A stretch of 64,000 nt of DNA from Clostridia bacterium. Lineage in GTDB: Bacteria; Bacillota; Clostridia; Oscillospirales; Acutalibacteraceae. Location of the stretch: assembly GCA_017466365.1 (NCBI GenBank), contig JAFTUG010000013.1, positions 1-64,000 on the forward strand, read 5' to 3'. The stretch's first letter is position 1. Each line of letters opens with the position of its first letter. The notes below the pieces were generated by a model, which did no database searches, had not been told where the DNA came from, and saw only the letters and a list, made by a program, of their open reading frames with translations. Positions 35,189 to 43,912 of the stretch are shown here, one piece after another. Position numbers and translations under genes: made by a program.

Positions 35189-35889
35189 AAAAATCAAATA
35201 TTGCAATGCTTCTTGTGTTTCTCGCTTTAATTCCGTTGACTTTATTTTTGGGAGAAAAGCTTCCAGGCAAAGGATATTACATAACCGGTGTTCTTATTAT
35301 TGCCGAACTTATGCTGCCGTTTTTTATGATGTTTGAAAAGAGAAGGCCGCAGGCGAGAGAGCTTGTTGTTATTGCCGTTATGTGTACCATTGCCATTATC
35401 GGACGTGTTGCAATTCCCATTCCCCACTTCAAAGCGGCATATGCCGTTATTATGCTCACGGGTATTGCATTCGGTCCTGAAACGGGGTTTATCGTAGGAG
35501 CAATTACCGCATTTGCGAGCAACTTTTTTTACGGTCAGGGAGCATATATGCCTTGGCAGATGATGGCTTACGGAGCGGGCGGAATGCTATCGGGATTTGT
35601 GTTTCTGAATAATAAAGTTCCGAGAAAGCCCTGGATTATGGCAGTGTTCGGCTTCCTTTCTGTAATCCTTTGGATAGGTCCGCTGCTTGATACTTCTCAT
35701 ATTTTCCTTATGATGCCTGAAATCAATTTTTCTTCCGTTACGGCATCTTTGGCATCGGGCTTCCCTGTTAATGTAAGTCAGGGTGTTTGTACCGCATTAA
35801 TGATGTTTCTGCTTGGAAAACCCTTGCTCGAAAAACTGGACAGAATTAAGCTGAAATACGGAATGATGGAGGATGAAAATGGGGTTTGA
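35185..35889 (+). CDS. ECF transporter S component, probably cobalamin-specific
   Basis: 234 residues, about six membrane helices. 'ITGVLIIAELMLPFFMMFEK', 'LTGIAFGPETGFIVGAITAF' and 'QGAYMPWQMMAYGAGGMLSG' fit the substrate-binding S-component family (CbrT-like group). The start overlaps ecfA by ATGA. Specificity for cobalamin is inferred from the riboswitch and the transcobalamin-like proteins upstream, not from a known binding motif. Confidence 0.83.
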   Translation: MKKSNIAMLLVFLALIPLTLFLGEKLPGKGYYITGVLIIAELMLPFFMMFEKRRPQARELVVIAVMCTIAIIGRVAIPIPHFKAAYAVIMLTGIAFGPETGFIVGAITAFASNFFYGQGAYMPWQMMAYGAGGMLSGFVFLNNKVPRKPWIMAVFGFLSVILWIGPLLDTSHIFLMMPEINFSSVTASLASGFPVNVSQGVCTALMMFLLGKPLLEKLDRIKLKYGMMEDENGV

Positions 35890-36760
35890 GCTTTGTCATC
35901 CTGCCGTTAATCTGATTTATTTTACAGTTGTAATATACGGTATGCTTTGCTTCAGGCATCCTGCTTTTTTGATTGTTTCATATTTAAGTGCGGCTGCATA
36001 CAGCATAAAACGAAACGGCATAAGAGCGTTTGTTTTCGATGCCGCATTGCTGCCGTTAACGGGCGCGTTTGCGCTTTATTACAGCTCGTATACCCATTTC
36101 GGAGTAACCGTTATTCAGCAGAATTTTATCGGCAACAGCATTACCGTTGAATCTTTGGTTTACGGCGTTGTGCTGGGACTTTCTGTTTCGGGTGCAATGA
36201 TTTGGTTTTCCTGTATCTTCTCTGTTTTTTCTTCGGATAAGGTAATTTATTTGTTCGGAAAAGCAAGCCCGAAGCTTTCGCTCTTTCTTTCCGTTCTTCT
36301 CCGTATGGTGCCGAGAATCAAAAAGGAAGCCGGAAAAATAAATACGGCACAGCGGGGGATAGGCAGAGGTGTAAATCAGGGAAATATATTTGCACGTTTA
36401 AGAAACTGCATCCGTATTTTTTCGATACTGATTACATGGACAACAGACTCACTGACATCAGTCTCCGAATCAATGCAAAGCCGCGGAAGCCTGCTTCGGG
36501 GCAGAAAAGCTTTTTCAATCTACCGATTTGATAACCGTGACCGTGCGTATGTTATCGGTATGTTTGTTTGCATAACGCTCACGGTAATGGGAGTAATGCT
36601 TAAACAGACGGACATTGTTTATGACCCTAAAATCATTATCGCTCCTATAACCTCAATGTCGTATGTTTTTTATATCGGCTATGCCGTTTTGTGTCTTATG
36701 CCGCTCGGATTGGAGCTTTGGACGGAATATAAATTCCGAAAAGCAAGAAAGGCGATTTGA
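35879..36760 (+). CDS. ecfT: ECF transporter transmembrane component EcfT (copy 2)
   Basis: 293 residues, a diverged paralog of the EcfT at 32664: 'LCHPAVNLIYFTVVIYGMLC' at the start, 'AQRGIGRG' and 'SMQSRGSLLRGR' in the coupling region, five to six TM helices. ATG 35879 is preferred over 35873 since GGAGG is 7 bases before it. A dedicated ECF system with two distinct T subunits and one double ATPase suggests a heterodimeric scaffold. Last gene of the operon; a terminator follows at 36823. Confidence 0.85.
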   Translation: MGFELCHPAVNLIYFTVVIYGMLCFRHPAFLIVSYLSAAAYSIKRNGIRAFVFDAALLPLTGAFALYYSSYTHFGVTVIQQNFIGNSITVESLVYGVVLGLSVSGAMIWFSCIFSVFSSDKVIYLFGKASPKLSLFLSVLLRMVPRIKKEAGKINTAQRGIGRGVNQGNIFARLRNCIRIFSILITWTTDSLTSVSESMQSRGSLLRGRKAFSIYRFDNRDRAYVIGMFVCITLTVMGVMLKQTDIVYDPKIIIAPITSMSYVFYIGYAVLCLMPLGLELWTEYKFRKARKAI

Positions 36761-36822
36761 AAGCATTGAAAAAAAGAACAGAAACGCTCGGAAAATTCTG
36801 CGTCTGTACTTCATAATCACAT

Positions 36823-36853
36823 AAAACCCGGAATGCAGTGCACTCCGGGTTTT
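36823..36853. terminator. Bidirectional terminator, CTCGGARTGCA hairpin family
   Basis: AAAACCCGGA-aTGCAGTGCAc-TCCGGGTTTT. It serves the ECF operon on the plus strand and the tiny ORF on the minus strand. Confidence 0.85.
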
Positions 36854-36880
36854 GCTGTATTCTCTTATAATAGCCGATAA

Positions 36881-36928
36881 TTAAGCAACTTGTTCTACGC
36901 ATGCCATAGCTTTGTGAATAGTTCTCAC
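36881..36928 (-). CDS. Possible 15-residue peptide
   Basis: On the minus strand a GGAGG (36940-36936) stands 7 bases before GTG 36928, which opens MRTIHKAMACVEQVA and stops at 36881. A strong terminator follows 28 bases later. Ribosome-binding site, start, stop and terminator form a tidy miniature gene with no other explanation for the site. I do not recognise the peptide; it could be a leader, a toxin or chance. Confidence 0.35.
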   Translation of the reverse strand: MRTIHKAMACVEQVA

Positions 36929-36950
36929 TTCAAGTCCTCCGTAAAAAATA

Positions 36951-36979
36951 TTGCCTATGCAAAATTTATCTGTTATAAT
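36951..36979 (+). promoter_or_regulatory. Sigma-A-type promoter for the redox operon
   Basis: TTGCCT 36951-36956, 17-base spacer, TATAAT 36974-36979, 23 bases before the ATG at 37003. Confidence 0.72.
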
Positions 36980-37002
36980 TAAAATCGGAGGGGAGTGCTT
37001 TA

Positions 37003-38226
37003 ATGAAAACTGTTTTGGATCTTCCGTTAACAATACATAATAAAACAATAAAAAACCGAATTGTATTTCATCCCATGGAGGGATGTGACGGTACTTTTGA
37101 AGGTGCTGTCGATGAGCTTACACGCAGAAGATACATGCGTTTTGCTAAAAGCGGAGCAGGAATAATATGGTTTGAAGCAACTGCTGTTTCAGCTGAAGGC
37201 AGAGCAAATCCGAGGCAGTTATTTCTGAATGAAAGCACAAAAGAGTCTTTTAAAGCTCTTGTTAAAGAAATAAAAGAAACTGCAATTGCAGAAAACGGTT
37301 TTGCGCCTGTAATTATCGTTCAGTTAACCCACAGCGGAAGATTCAGCAAGCCTGACGTAGTTCCTAAACCGATAGTTGCCTACCGTAATTCTCATTGGGA
37401 AATCGGTAAGGAAAATCAGCCGTATGTTATTGCTTCGGATGATTATTGCAAAACTGTGCCCGAAAAATATTATAATGCAGCAAGGCTTGCCGAAGAGGTC
37501 GGTTTTGACGGCATTGATGTTAAATGCTGCCACGGATATCTGTTTAATGAGTTTTTGAGCGCAATAGAGCGTGAGGGAATTTACGGCGGCAGCCTTGAAA
37601 ACAGAACAAGGCTTTACTTTGAATGCATAGATGCTGTGAAAAAAGCGGTAAGCGAAGAAGTTTTTGTTACAACAAGACTCAATGCCTGTGATTGCTTCCC
37701 TTATCCTTACGGCTACGGTGTTGATGAAAATAATAATATTGACTTAACCGAAACAAAGCTGATAATAAAATCTCTTTATGAAAAAGGAATAAGACTGATA
37801 AACCTTACCTTGGGAAATCCCTATCTTATTCCCCACATTAACCGCCCCTGCATAAATGCACCTGAAGACGGCAATGTAGGTGTTCAAAGAATTTATGATA
37901 TTACAAAAGAACTCAATGATGAGTTTAAGGATATTTATTTTATTGCATCAGGCTTAACATATCCGGGCGAAAATGCAATAAAATATGCGGAAAAGATTAT
38001 TAATGACGGAGTTGCGGACTTTGCCGGCTTCGGGAGAATGACCTTTGCTTATCCTGAATTCTACAGAGACTATATTTTAAAAGGCGAGCTTGACAGAAAA
38101 AAGCTTTGCCTTAAATGCAGCAAGTGTTCTCAGCTTATGCGTGCGGGAACGGTTGCAGGCTGTCCCGTCAGGGATGCCGAGGTTTATATGCCCTATTATC
38201 AAAAATATGTATTGAGGAGTAAATAA
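37003..38226 (+). CDS. Old-yellow-enzyme-family NADH:flavin oxidoreductase with FeS motif
   Basis: 407 residues, FMN TIM barrel. 'RIVFHPMEGCDG' opens the barrel, 'VQLTHSGRFSKP' contributes to the flavin site, 'DGIDVKCCHGYLFNEFLS' is the OYE signature with the catalytic H-G-Y region, and 'CLKCSKC...GC' near 370-388 is a [4Fe-4S] motif as in trimethylamine dehydrogenase and 2,4-dienoyl-CoA reductase. The C-terminal FAD/NADPH domains of those enzymes are missing, so electrons must come from elsewhere. It leads a four-gene operon with an SDR, a flavoprotein and a hydroxyacid dehydrogenase. Confidence 0.87.
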   Translation: MKTVLDLPLTIHNKTIKNRIVFHPMEGCDGTFEGAVDELTRRRYMRFAKSGAGIIWFEATAVSAEGRANPRQLFLNESTKESFKALVKEIKETAIAENGFAPVIIVQLTHSGRFSKPDVVPKPIVAYRNSHWEIGKENQPYVIASDDYCKTVPEKYYNAARLAEEVGFDGIDVKCCHGYLFNEFLSAIEREGIYGGSLENRTRLYFECIDAVKKAVSEEVFVTTRLNACDCFPYPYGYGVDENNNIDLTETKLIIKSLYEKGIRLINLTLGNPYLIPHINRPCINAPEDGNVGVQRIYDITKELNDEFKDIYFIASGLTYPGENAIKYAEKIINDGVADFAGFGRMTFAYPEFYRDYILKGELDRKKLCLKCSKCSQLMRAGTVAGCPVRDAEVYMPYYQKYVLRSK

Positions 38227-38227
38227 A

Positions 38228-38965
38228 ATGACGGCTGTAATAACGGGAGGAAGCAGGGGAATAGGTCTCGGAATAGCAAAAGAGCTTTTGGAAAACGGCT
38301 TTTTCGTTGTTCTTTCTGCAAGAAACGAAGGCACGGAGATTGAAAAAATAAAGAATGAGTATAGCGGCAGAGTGTTTTTTGTTCCCTGCGATATTTCGGA
38401 TATCAATGATATTGAGAAACTTGTTTCTGCGGTCAAAGAAAAATTCGGCAAAATTGATTTGCTTGTGAATAATGCAGGTGTTGCACCGAAAGAACGAAAA
38501 GATATTCTGGAATTAACGCCCGAAGAATTTAATTATGTAACGGATATAAATTTAAGGGGAACTTTTTTTGTTACTCAAAAGTTTATTCCTTTGCTTAAAG
38601 AAAACGGCAAATCAAGAATTGTAAATATTTCGTCTGTGTCTGCATATACCGCATCATTGAACAGAGGCGAATATTGTATTTCAAAGGCAGGTATTTCTAT
38701 GATAACCAAGCTTTATGCAGCCCGTCTTGCGGAATTTGGCATAAGTGTTATTGAAATCAGACCCGGTATCATTGAAACGGATATGACCGCAAAGGTGAAA
38801 GAAAAATACGAAAAGATGATAAACGAAGGGCTTACACCCGTTAAAAGAATGGGAAGCCCCGAGGATATAGGAAAATGCGTTGCTTCTGTTGCAAAAGGTA
38901 ATTTTGATTTTTGCACGGGCACGGTTATTGACTGTGACGGCGGATTTAATGTGAGATGCTTATGA
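38228..38965 (+). CDS. Short-chain dehydrogenase/reductase
   Basis: 245 residues, classical SDR: cofactor loop 'TGGSRGIGLG', 'NNAG', catalytic Ser in 'NISSVSAYT', 'YCISK' (Y-x-x-x-K), and 'RPGIIETDM'. It oxidises or reduces a hydroxyl/keto pair with NAD(P). It starts 1 base after the OYE gene; the next gene overlaps its stop by ATGA. Confidence 0.9.
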   Translation: MTAVITGGSRGIGLGIAKELLENGFFVVLSARNEGTEIEKIKNEYSGRVFFVPCDISDINDIEKLVSAVKEKFGKIDLLVNNAGVAPKERKDILELTPEEFNYVTDINLRGTFFVTQKFIPLLKENGKSRIVNISSVSAYTASLNRGEYCISKAGISMITKLYAARLAEFGISVIEIRPGIIETDMTAKVKEKYEKMINEGLTPVKRMGSPEDIGKCVASVAKGNFDFCTGTVIDCDGGFNVRCL

Positions 38966-40734
38966 GAAAAATATATGATGCAATCATAATCGGAAGCGGA
39001 GCCGCCGCATACAGTGCTGCCGACTGGCTTTACAAAGAGGGCATAACCGATATTGCGATTATAACGGAAAACAGATTAAGCGGTACATCGAGAAATACAG
39101 GCAGCGATAAGCAGACATATTATAAAATGTCTATGGACGGCAATTCTCTTGACAGTCCCTATAAAATGGCACAGGATATTTTTTCGGCGGGCTGCTGCGA
39201 CGGTGAGAAGATGTATCTTCAATCAGTCAACAGTATTAAATGCTTTTTGAGGCTGTGTGACTATGGCGTAGGCTTTCCGCAAGATAAATTCGGCGGATTT
39301 CCGGGCTACAAAACAGACCATGATAATACGGTAAGAGCAACATCAATAGGACCTTTAACTTCAAAGGTTATGACCGAAAAGCTCGAAAATGCTGTGCTTT
39401 ATAAAAACAGAACTCCTCTTTTGGATAACAGACAGGTTGTTGAAATTCTGAAAGAAGGCAACAGAGCAATTGGCGTTGCTGCTTTAAATACCGAAACAAA
39501 TGAGTTTGAATGCTTTTATTCTCAAAATACTATTTGTGCCACAGGTGCGCCTGCCTGTATTTATGAAAATTCGGTTTATCCCGAATCACAGCATGGAATG
39601 ACGGGGGTTTTGCTTGAAGCGGGAGTGCATCTTTGTAATTTTGCGCAGTGGCAATACGGAATGGCGTCTGTCGATTTCAGATGGAATGTTTCGGGCAGTT
39701 TTATGCAGGTTATTCCGAGATTTGTGAGTGTGGATGAAAACGGTAATGAGCATGACTTTTTAAATTGTTATTTTGAAACTGCGGAAGAAATGTGCGGCAA
39801 TATTTTTTTGAAAGGCTATCAATGGCCGTTCAGCTTTGAAAGAGCAAAAATGTCTTCAAATATTGATATAGCTGTGCACAATGAGGTTGAAAAAGGCAGA
39901 AAGGTCTATCTTGATTATACGGCTAATCCGAAAGGCTTTTGCTTTGATAATCTTGATAATGAGGCGAGGCAATATCTGGAAAAGAACAATGCAACAGGTG
40001 ACACTCCTGTTGAAAGACTGAAAAAACTGAATTCCAAAGCTATTGATGTTTATTTGAATCAAAAAATTGATATTTCAAAAGAAAAATTGAGAATTGCGGT
40101 TTGTGCGCAACACAATAACGGCGGCGTCTATACCGATAATAATTGCGAAACCGATGTAAAAGGTCTTTATGTTATCGGCGAAGCGGCGGGCACATTCGGA
40201 CTTGCGCGCCCCGGCGGTACTGCGCTTAACGATACTCAAGTCAGCGGATTGCTGTGTGCAAGGCATATTACAGAAAAATCGGCATTTTCTTATGATTTTG
40301 AAGCAGCTGAATGTTGCTATGAAAAGTATAAGGATTTTATAACCGATAATGATGTTGATTATTCGTATTTAAAAACAAAAATGAGCAGGTGTGCAGCGTT
40401 TCTCCGCAATAGAGAAGAATGCGTTGCTTTGCTTGATGAAATTAATGATAAAATTTCAAATTATCCCTTAAGACACAAATCCTTGAGCGATTATTTTTAT
40501 GATAAAGATATGCTTATAAGTGCAAAGGCTCTTCTTGAAACAATAATCGGTGAAATGCCCCTAACCGGCAGCCGTGGAGGTGCGGTTTACTTTGAGAAAG
40601 GTGAAATTGCAGCAGAAAATCCCGAATACCGAAAATATCTTACTATAACCGAAAACGGAAAGGTATTGTTTGAAAAAGCCAAACCTGTTCCGAAAAACGA
40701 TGAACCGTTTGAAAAGTATCTTAATAAAATCTGA
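38962..40734 (+). CDS. FAD-dependent oxidoreductase, fumarate-reductase/aspartate-oxidase-like
   Basis: 590 residues. The N-terminal FAD motif 'DAIIIGSGAAAYSAADWL' and C-terminal 'YVIGEAAGTFGLARPGGTAL' with 'NDTQVSGLLCARHI' place it in the FrdA/SdhA flavoprotein fold. No FeS subunit or membrane anchor gene is adjacent, so it is a soluble oxidoreductase of unknown substrate. It could introduce or reduce a C=C bond next to a carbonyl, as relatives do. ATG 38962 is chosen for the ATGA overlap with the SDR gene; ATG 38956 is possible. Confidence 0.82.
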   Translation: MRKIYDAIIIGSGAAAYSAADWLYKEGITDIAIITENRLSGTSRNTGSDKQTYYKMSMDGNSLDSPYKMAQDIFSAGCCDGEKMYLQSVNSIKCFLRLCDYGVGFPQDKFGGFPGYKTDHDNTVRATSIGPLTSKVMTEKLENAVLYKNRTPLLDNRQVVEILKEGNRAIGVAALNTETNEFECFYSQNTICATGAPACIYENSVYPESQHGMTGVLLEAGVHLCNFAQWQYGMASVDFRWNVSGSFMQVIPRFVSVDENGNEHDFLNCYFETAEEMCGNIFLKGYQWPFSFERAKMSSNIDIAVHNEVEKGRKVYLDYTANPKGFCFDNLDNEARQYLEKNNATGDTPVERLKKLNSKAIDVYLNQKIDISKEKLRIAVCAQHNNGGVYTDNNCETDVKGLYVIGEAAGTFGLARPGGTALNDTQVSGLLCARHITEKSAFSYDFEAAECCYEKYKDFITDNDVDYSYLKTKMSRCAAFLRNREECVALLDEINDKISNYPLRHKSLSDYFYDKDMLISAKALLETIIGEMPLTGSRGGAVYFEKGEIAAENPEYRKYLTITENGKVLFEKAKPVPKNDEPFEKYLNKI

Positions 40735-40755
40735 TTCAAAGGAAATCTTATCGAG

Positions 40756-41760
40756 GTGGTTAATATAAAAATTGCATTATTCGGAGAGAACGAAATCGCA
40801 TTTTCAAAGGTATATTCCGAAACTGTGCTTGAAAAGTTAAGAAAACAAGGCGAAATTTCCGAAAGAATTGATAGAACCAATATAAATGAACATAAAGAGT
40901 TTCTTAAACAGTGTGAGGCAGCTTTTGCAACCTGGGGAATGATAAGATTCACCGAAGAAGAGATAAAGGAATATATGCCGAATTTAAAGGTTCTGTTTTA
41001 CAGTGCAGGTACCGTTCAGTATTTTGCCGAGCCTTTTTTGAACTGCGGGATAAGAGTGTTTAGTGCTTTTGCCGCAAACGGAGTGCCCGTAACCGAATAT
41101 ACCGTTTCACAAATTGTTCTGGCTTTAAAGGGTTATTTTCAGGGCGCAAAAAGATACAAGTCATTTTTACGTTATTCTTTAGCCCATACGCAGAACTGTA
41201 TAGGTGCTTACGGTGCAAAGGTAGGCCTTGTCGGGCTCGGTGCAATAGGCTCATCCGTTGCCGAAAAGCTTAAGGAATATGATGTAAAGGTTATGGCTTA
41301 TGACCCGTTTGTAAGCGAAGAAAGGGCAAGGGAACTGAATGTTACTCTTTGCAGCCTGGAAACGGTTTTTAAGGAGTGCGACGTTATAAGCAACCATCTT
41401 GCAAACAAAAAAGAGCTGAAAAATATATTCAACGCAAAATTATTCGGGCTTATGAAAAGGCACAGCACCTTCATTAATACCGGCAGGGGAGATCAGGTTG
41501 ATGAATTTGCTCTTGCGTTAAGTTTGCATGCTCACCCGTCAAGAACAGCTGTTGTTGATGTTTTGAAAAACGAAAAATTTCCCTACTCCAGCCCTCTTTT
41601 CTGGTGCCCCAATGTAATAATAACACCACATATCGCCGGAAGCCTCGGCAATGAAACGGAAAGAATGGCTGATTATATGATTGCACAGCTTGATAATTAC
41701 ATAAACGGAAAGCCCGTAAAATATGAAGTGACCAAAGAAAAGCTTGAAAGAATGGCATAG
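40756..41760 (+). CDS. D-2-hydroxyacid dehydrogenase family protein
   Basis: About 334 residues. Rossmann motif 'GLVGLGAIGSSVAEKL', and the catalytic Arg in 'NTGRGDQVDEF' and His in 'ITPHIAGSLGNE' of the family. It interconverts a 2-hydroxy acid and a 2-keto acid with NAD(P), probably the last step of the operon's pathway. The start is uncertain: GTG 40756 is the accepted codon, but GAGGTGG at 40753-40759 is best spaced for the ATA at 40765, which would give M-K-I-A-L-F-G. Confidence 0.83.
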   Translation: MVNIKIALFGENEIAFSKVYSETVLEKLRKQGEISERIDRTNINEHKEFLKQCEAAFATWGMIRFTEEEIKEYMPNLKVLFYSAGTVQYFAEPFLNCGIRVFSAFAANGVPVTEYTVSQIVLALKGYFQGAKRYKSFLRYSLAHTQNCIGAYGAKVGLVGLGAIGSSVAEKLKEYDVKVMAYDPFVSEERARELNVTLCSLETVFKECDVISNHLANKKELKNIFNAKLFGLMKRHSTFINTGRGDQVDEFALALSLHAHPSRTAVVDVLKNEKFPYSSPLFWCPNVIITPHIAGSLGNETERMADYMIAQLDNYINGKPVKYEVTKEKLERMA

Positions 41761-41797
41761 AAAAAAGTAAATTGTATTTTGCAGCTGCAATAAAAAT

Positions 41798-41832
41798 ACC
41801 GTACATTATCATTCAACTGATAATGTACGGTG
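41798..41832. terminator. Bidirectional terminator
   Basis: ACCGTACATTATCA / TGATAATGTACGGT, a 14-bp stem with T run on the plus strand and A-rich 5' flank, between convergent genes. Confidence 0.85.
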
Positions 41833-41838
41833 TTTTTG

Positions 41839-43797
41839 TTAAGCAGGTTCGGAATCAGCGGATATTAACGTCATTTTGACATCGCTGAATATCGCCTTGT
41901 TTTGAGAAACGAGAAGCTTCCCGAAAAGCAGATTGCTGAAATCCTTAACGGTTATTTCCTGCGGGGGAACAACGGGATATTCTGCATTGTATGAATCGGA
42001 ATTATGCTTTGAGTTAACCTTGGTGAAAAGATAATTATTTCCCATCCTGTGAACGTAAAATCCGTCAATTTCTATTCTTTGAGGCAGATAGCAGGTGTAA
42101 CCGAAATCGTGGTCCTCTGAATTTTCCGCATCTATAATATGGTTTGCTATTCCCGTGGGATAAAACTTGCAGTTGCGGATAATAAGCTCACCGTTCCATG
42201 TTGAGCCGTAATCTGAACGAAGGGCAATAAAGCTGTCGGATAAAACGGTTGTGTTTTCAATCAGAGCTGTTCCGTTTCCTATCAGCTTTATTCCGTGGTG
42301 ACCGAGAACGGAGTTTTTAACCGTTGCGTTAAGAACGCCCTGATGTGCGTCAAATCGAGAAAGCGCACAGCCGTCATACACAAGATTCTTGCAATAGTTC
42401 GTTCCCGCAATTCCCCAATAATCGTTATCTGTTATATCGTTTGTCTGATTGCAGTTAATAAATTTTGCATTAACTGCCGTTGCGGCGCCTATGTCGTAAG
42501 TACCCATTGCCACTGATGTTCCTGCAGAGCCTGTTGTTGAATACTTTTTATGCCCTGTAAATGTGCAGTTTTTAACCGTTACATCAGCGCAGCACGAAAG
42601 ACTTACAAAAGCCGAATACGGGGCGCCTGTTTTACCCTCATTTTCAATATCGTGATATATTCCGTCTATAACCGTATTTGAACGCCTGACCTGAATGCCT
42701 CTTGCGTAATAGTTATATTCGGAAGCATCGTTATTTGCAAGAGTTGTGAATTTTCCGCCTTTTACGGTTAATGTTTCGGAGTCGATGGGATAAGCCGTTG
42801 CGGCGGTAATTGAATCAAAGTTCCAGATAAGCGGAGTTTCTGATGCAATATTTCCGTTTTCATCGGCAAGTATAACATCCGTCTGATTGCTGCCTGAATT
42901 TTGATTTGCACCTTTGCGGATATAACGTTTGACATTTGAATCCGTAAGCACAACAAGACTTTTGCCATCAAGTGATGTGCCGATGTTTTTGGCATCAAGT
43001 TTAAGCGGAGTAACCTTATCGGTTATGTTTATTCCGCCCTGTGAAGGAGCAATGTTGAATACCCACGAACTTCTGTTTTCAACCTTTGTGTCATCAATAA
43101 TAAAGCATGCGGTTGACCAATCAGTATCAGTCATAACGTAAGCGGTTTTGTTAGCACCGCCGATATAATATGTTGCGATTTCGTTTGCGAAAACGCTTAA
43201 GCCGTTTGAGTTTGCATATTCATGGGTTTTCACAATGGCTTCAAGGTCATCTGCTTTGCCGTCGCCGACAGCACCGAAATCCTCATATGTTACGTAATCG
43301 GATAAAGCTTTATTGAACTCATAACCGTCTTTTAATTCATAATTGCCTTTTGAACACAGCAAAACTTCATCTGCAAAAGCAGTTATTCCTCGTGAAATTC
43401 CCGATTTTGAACTGCCTGTGATATAAATATTGCCGTTTTCAACCTTAAGGCTGAAGCTGTCGGTATCATTCAGAACTTCGTTGATTATAAAGGCTTTTGG
43501 GGCGGCATTTTCAGTTGCTGAAATCTTTTTGCCGCATGCCTTGTAAATCTTATCACAAAGGGTTTGTGCCGCATTGGAGTAAAGAGTGTTGTTCTCACAA
43601 TCGGGAATAACAACGGAGTATTCGTCAACAGACACTCCGTTTACGGTTATACCGTCGAGAGGCCTCACGATATACGGGCTTTCACAGTACCCCTTTGAGA
43701 ATTCTCTTTTTAGTGCAATTTCAGAAAAAAACTGCGAAAACGGGGTAGTGAAAACGGAAACAACGCACATTATGAATGCTATTATTCGTGAAAACAT
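41839..43797 (-). CDS. Secreted pectate-lyase-superfamily beta-helix protein
   Basis: 652 residues. A signal peptide (1-24) and an N-terminal region with 'LYSNAAQTLCDKIYKACGKK' resembling the GH67/GH115-type N-terminal fold come first. Then 'YEDFGAVGDGKADDLEAIVK' marks the start of a Pectate_lyase_3 right-handed beta-helix, and many 'V-x-N-C-x-F/-x-I-x-N-x-x' coils follow to about residue 560. Such proteins cleave or bind polysaccharides. It converges on the redox operon, which could process the released sugar acids, but this link is inference from position. Confidence 0.78.
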   Translation of the reverse strand: MFSRIIAFIMCVVSVFTTPFSQFFSEIALKREFSKGYCESPYIVRPLDGITVNGVSVDEYSVVIPDCENNTLYSNAAQTLCDKIYKACGKKISATENAAPKAFIINEVLNDTDSFSLKVENGNIYITGSSKSGISRGITAFADEVLLCSKGNYELKDGYEFNKALSDYVTYEDFGAVGDGKADDLEAIVKTHEYANSNGLSVFANEIATYYIGGANKTAYVMTDTDWSTACFIIDDTKVENRSSWVFNIAPSQGGINITDKVTPLKLDAKNIGTSLDGKSLVVLTDSNVKRYIRKGANQNSGSNQTDVILADENGNIASETPLIWNFDSITAATAYPIDSETLTVKGGKFTTLANNDASEYNYYARGIQVRRSNTVIDGIYHDIENEGKTGAPYSAFVSLSCCADVTVKNCTFTGHKKYSTTGSAGTSVAMGTYDIGAATAVNAKFINCNQTNDITDNDYWGIAGTNYCKNLVYDGCALSRFDAHQGVLNATVKNSVLGHHGIKLIGNGTALIENTTVLSDSFIALRSDYGSTWNGELIIRNCKFYPTGIANHIIDAENSEDHDFGYTCYLPQRIEIDGFYVHRMGNNYLFTKVNSKHNSDSYNAEYPVVPPQEITVKDFSNLLFGKLLVSQNKAIFSDVKMTLISADSEPA

Positions 43798-43912
43798 TTT
43801 TTATCACCTTTAAAGCCTTTTATTGTTATATTTCCATTATATATTTCAGATTACAGTTTTGCAATAGAAAGAATTAAAACATAACTTTAAATATTCGCAG
43901 AGAATAATAATT

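Noticed and set aside
37003-41760. Resemblance of OYE + SDR + flavoprotein to the bile-acid-inducible (bai) operon
   Set aside because: The OYE lacks the FAD/NAD domains of BaiCD/BaiH, and there is no CoA ligase, CoA transferase or 7-alpha-dehydratase. Similarity is at superfamily level only.
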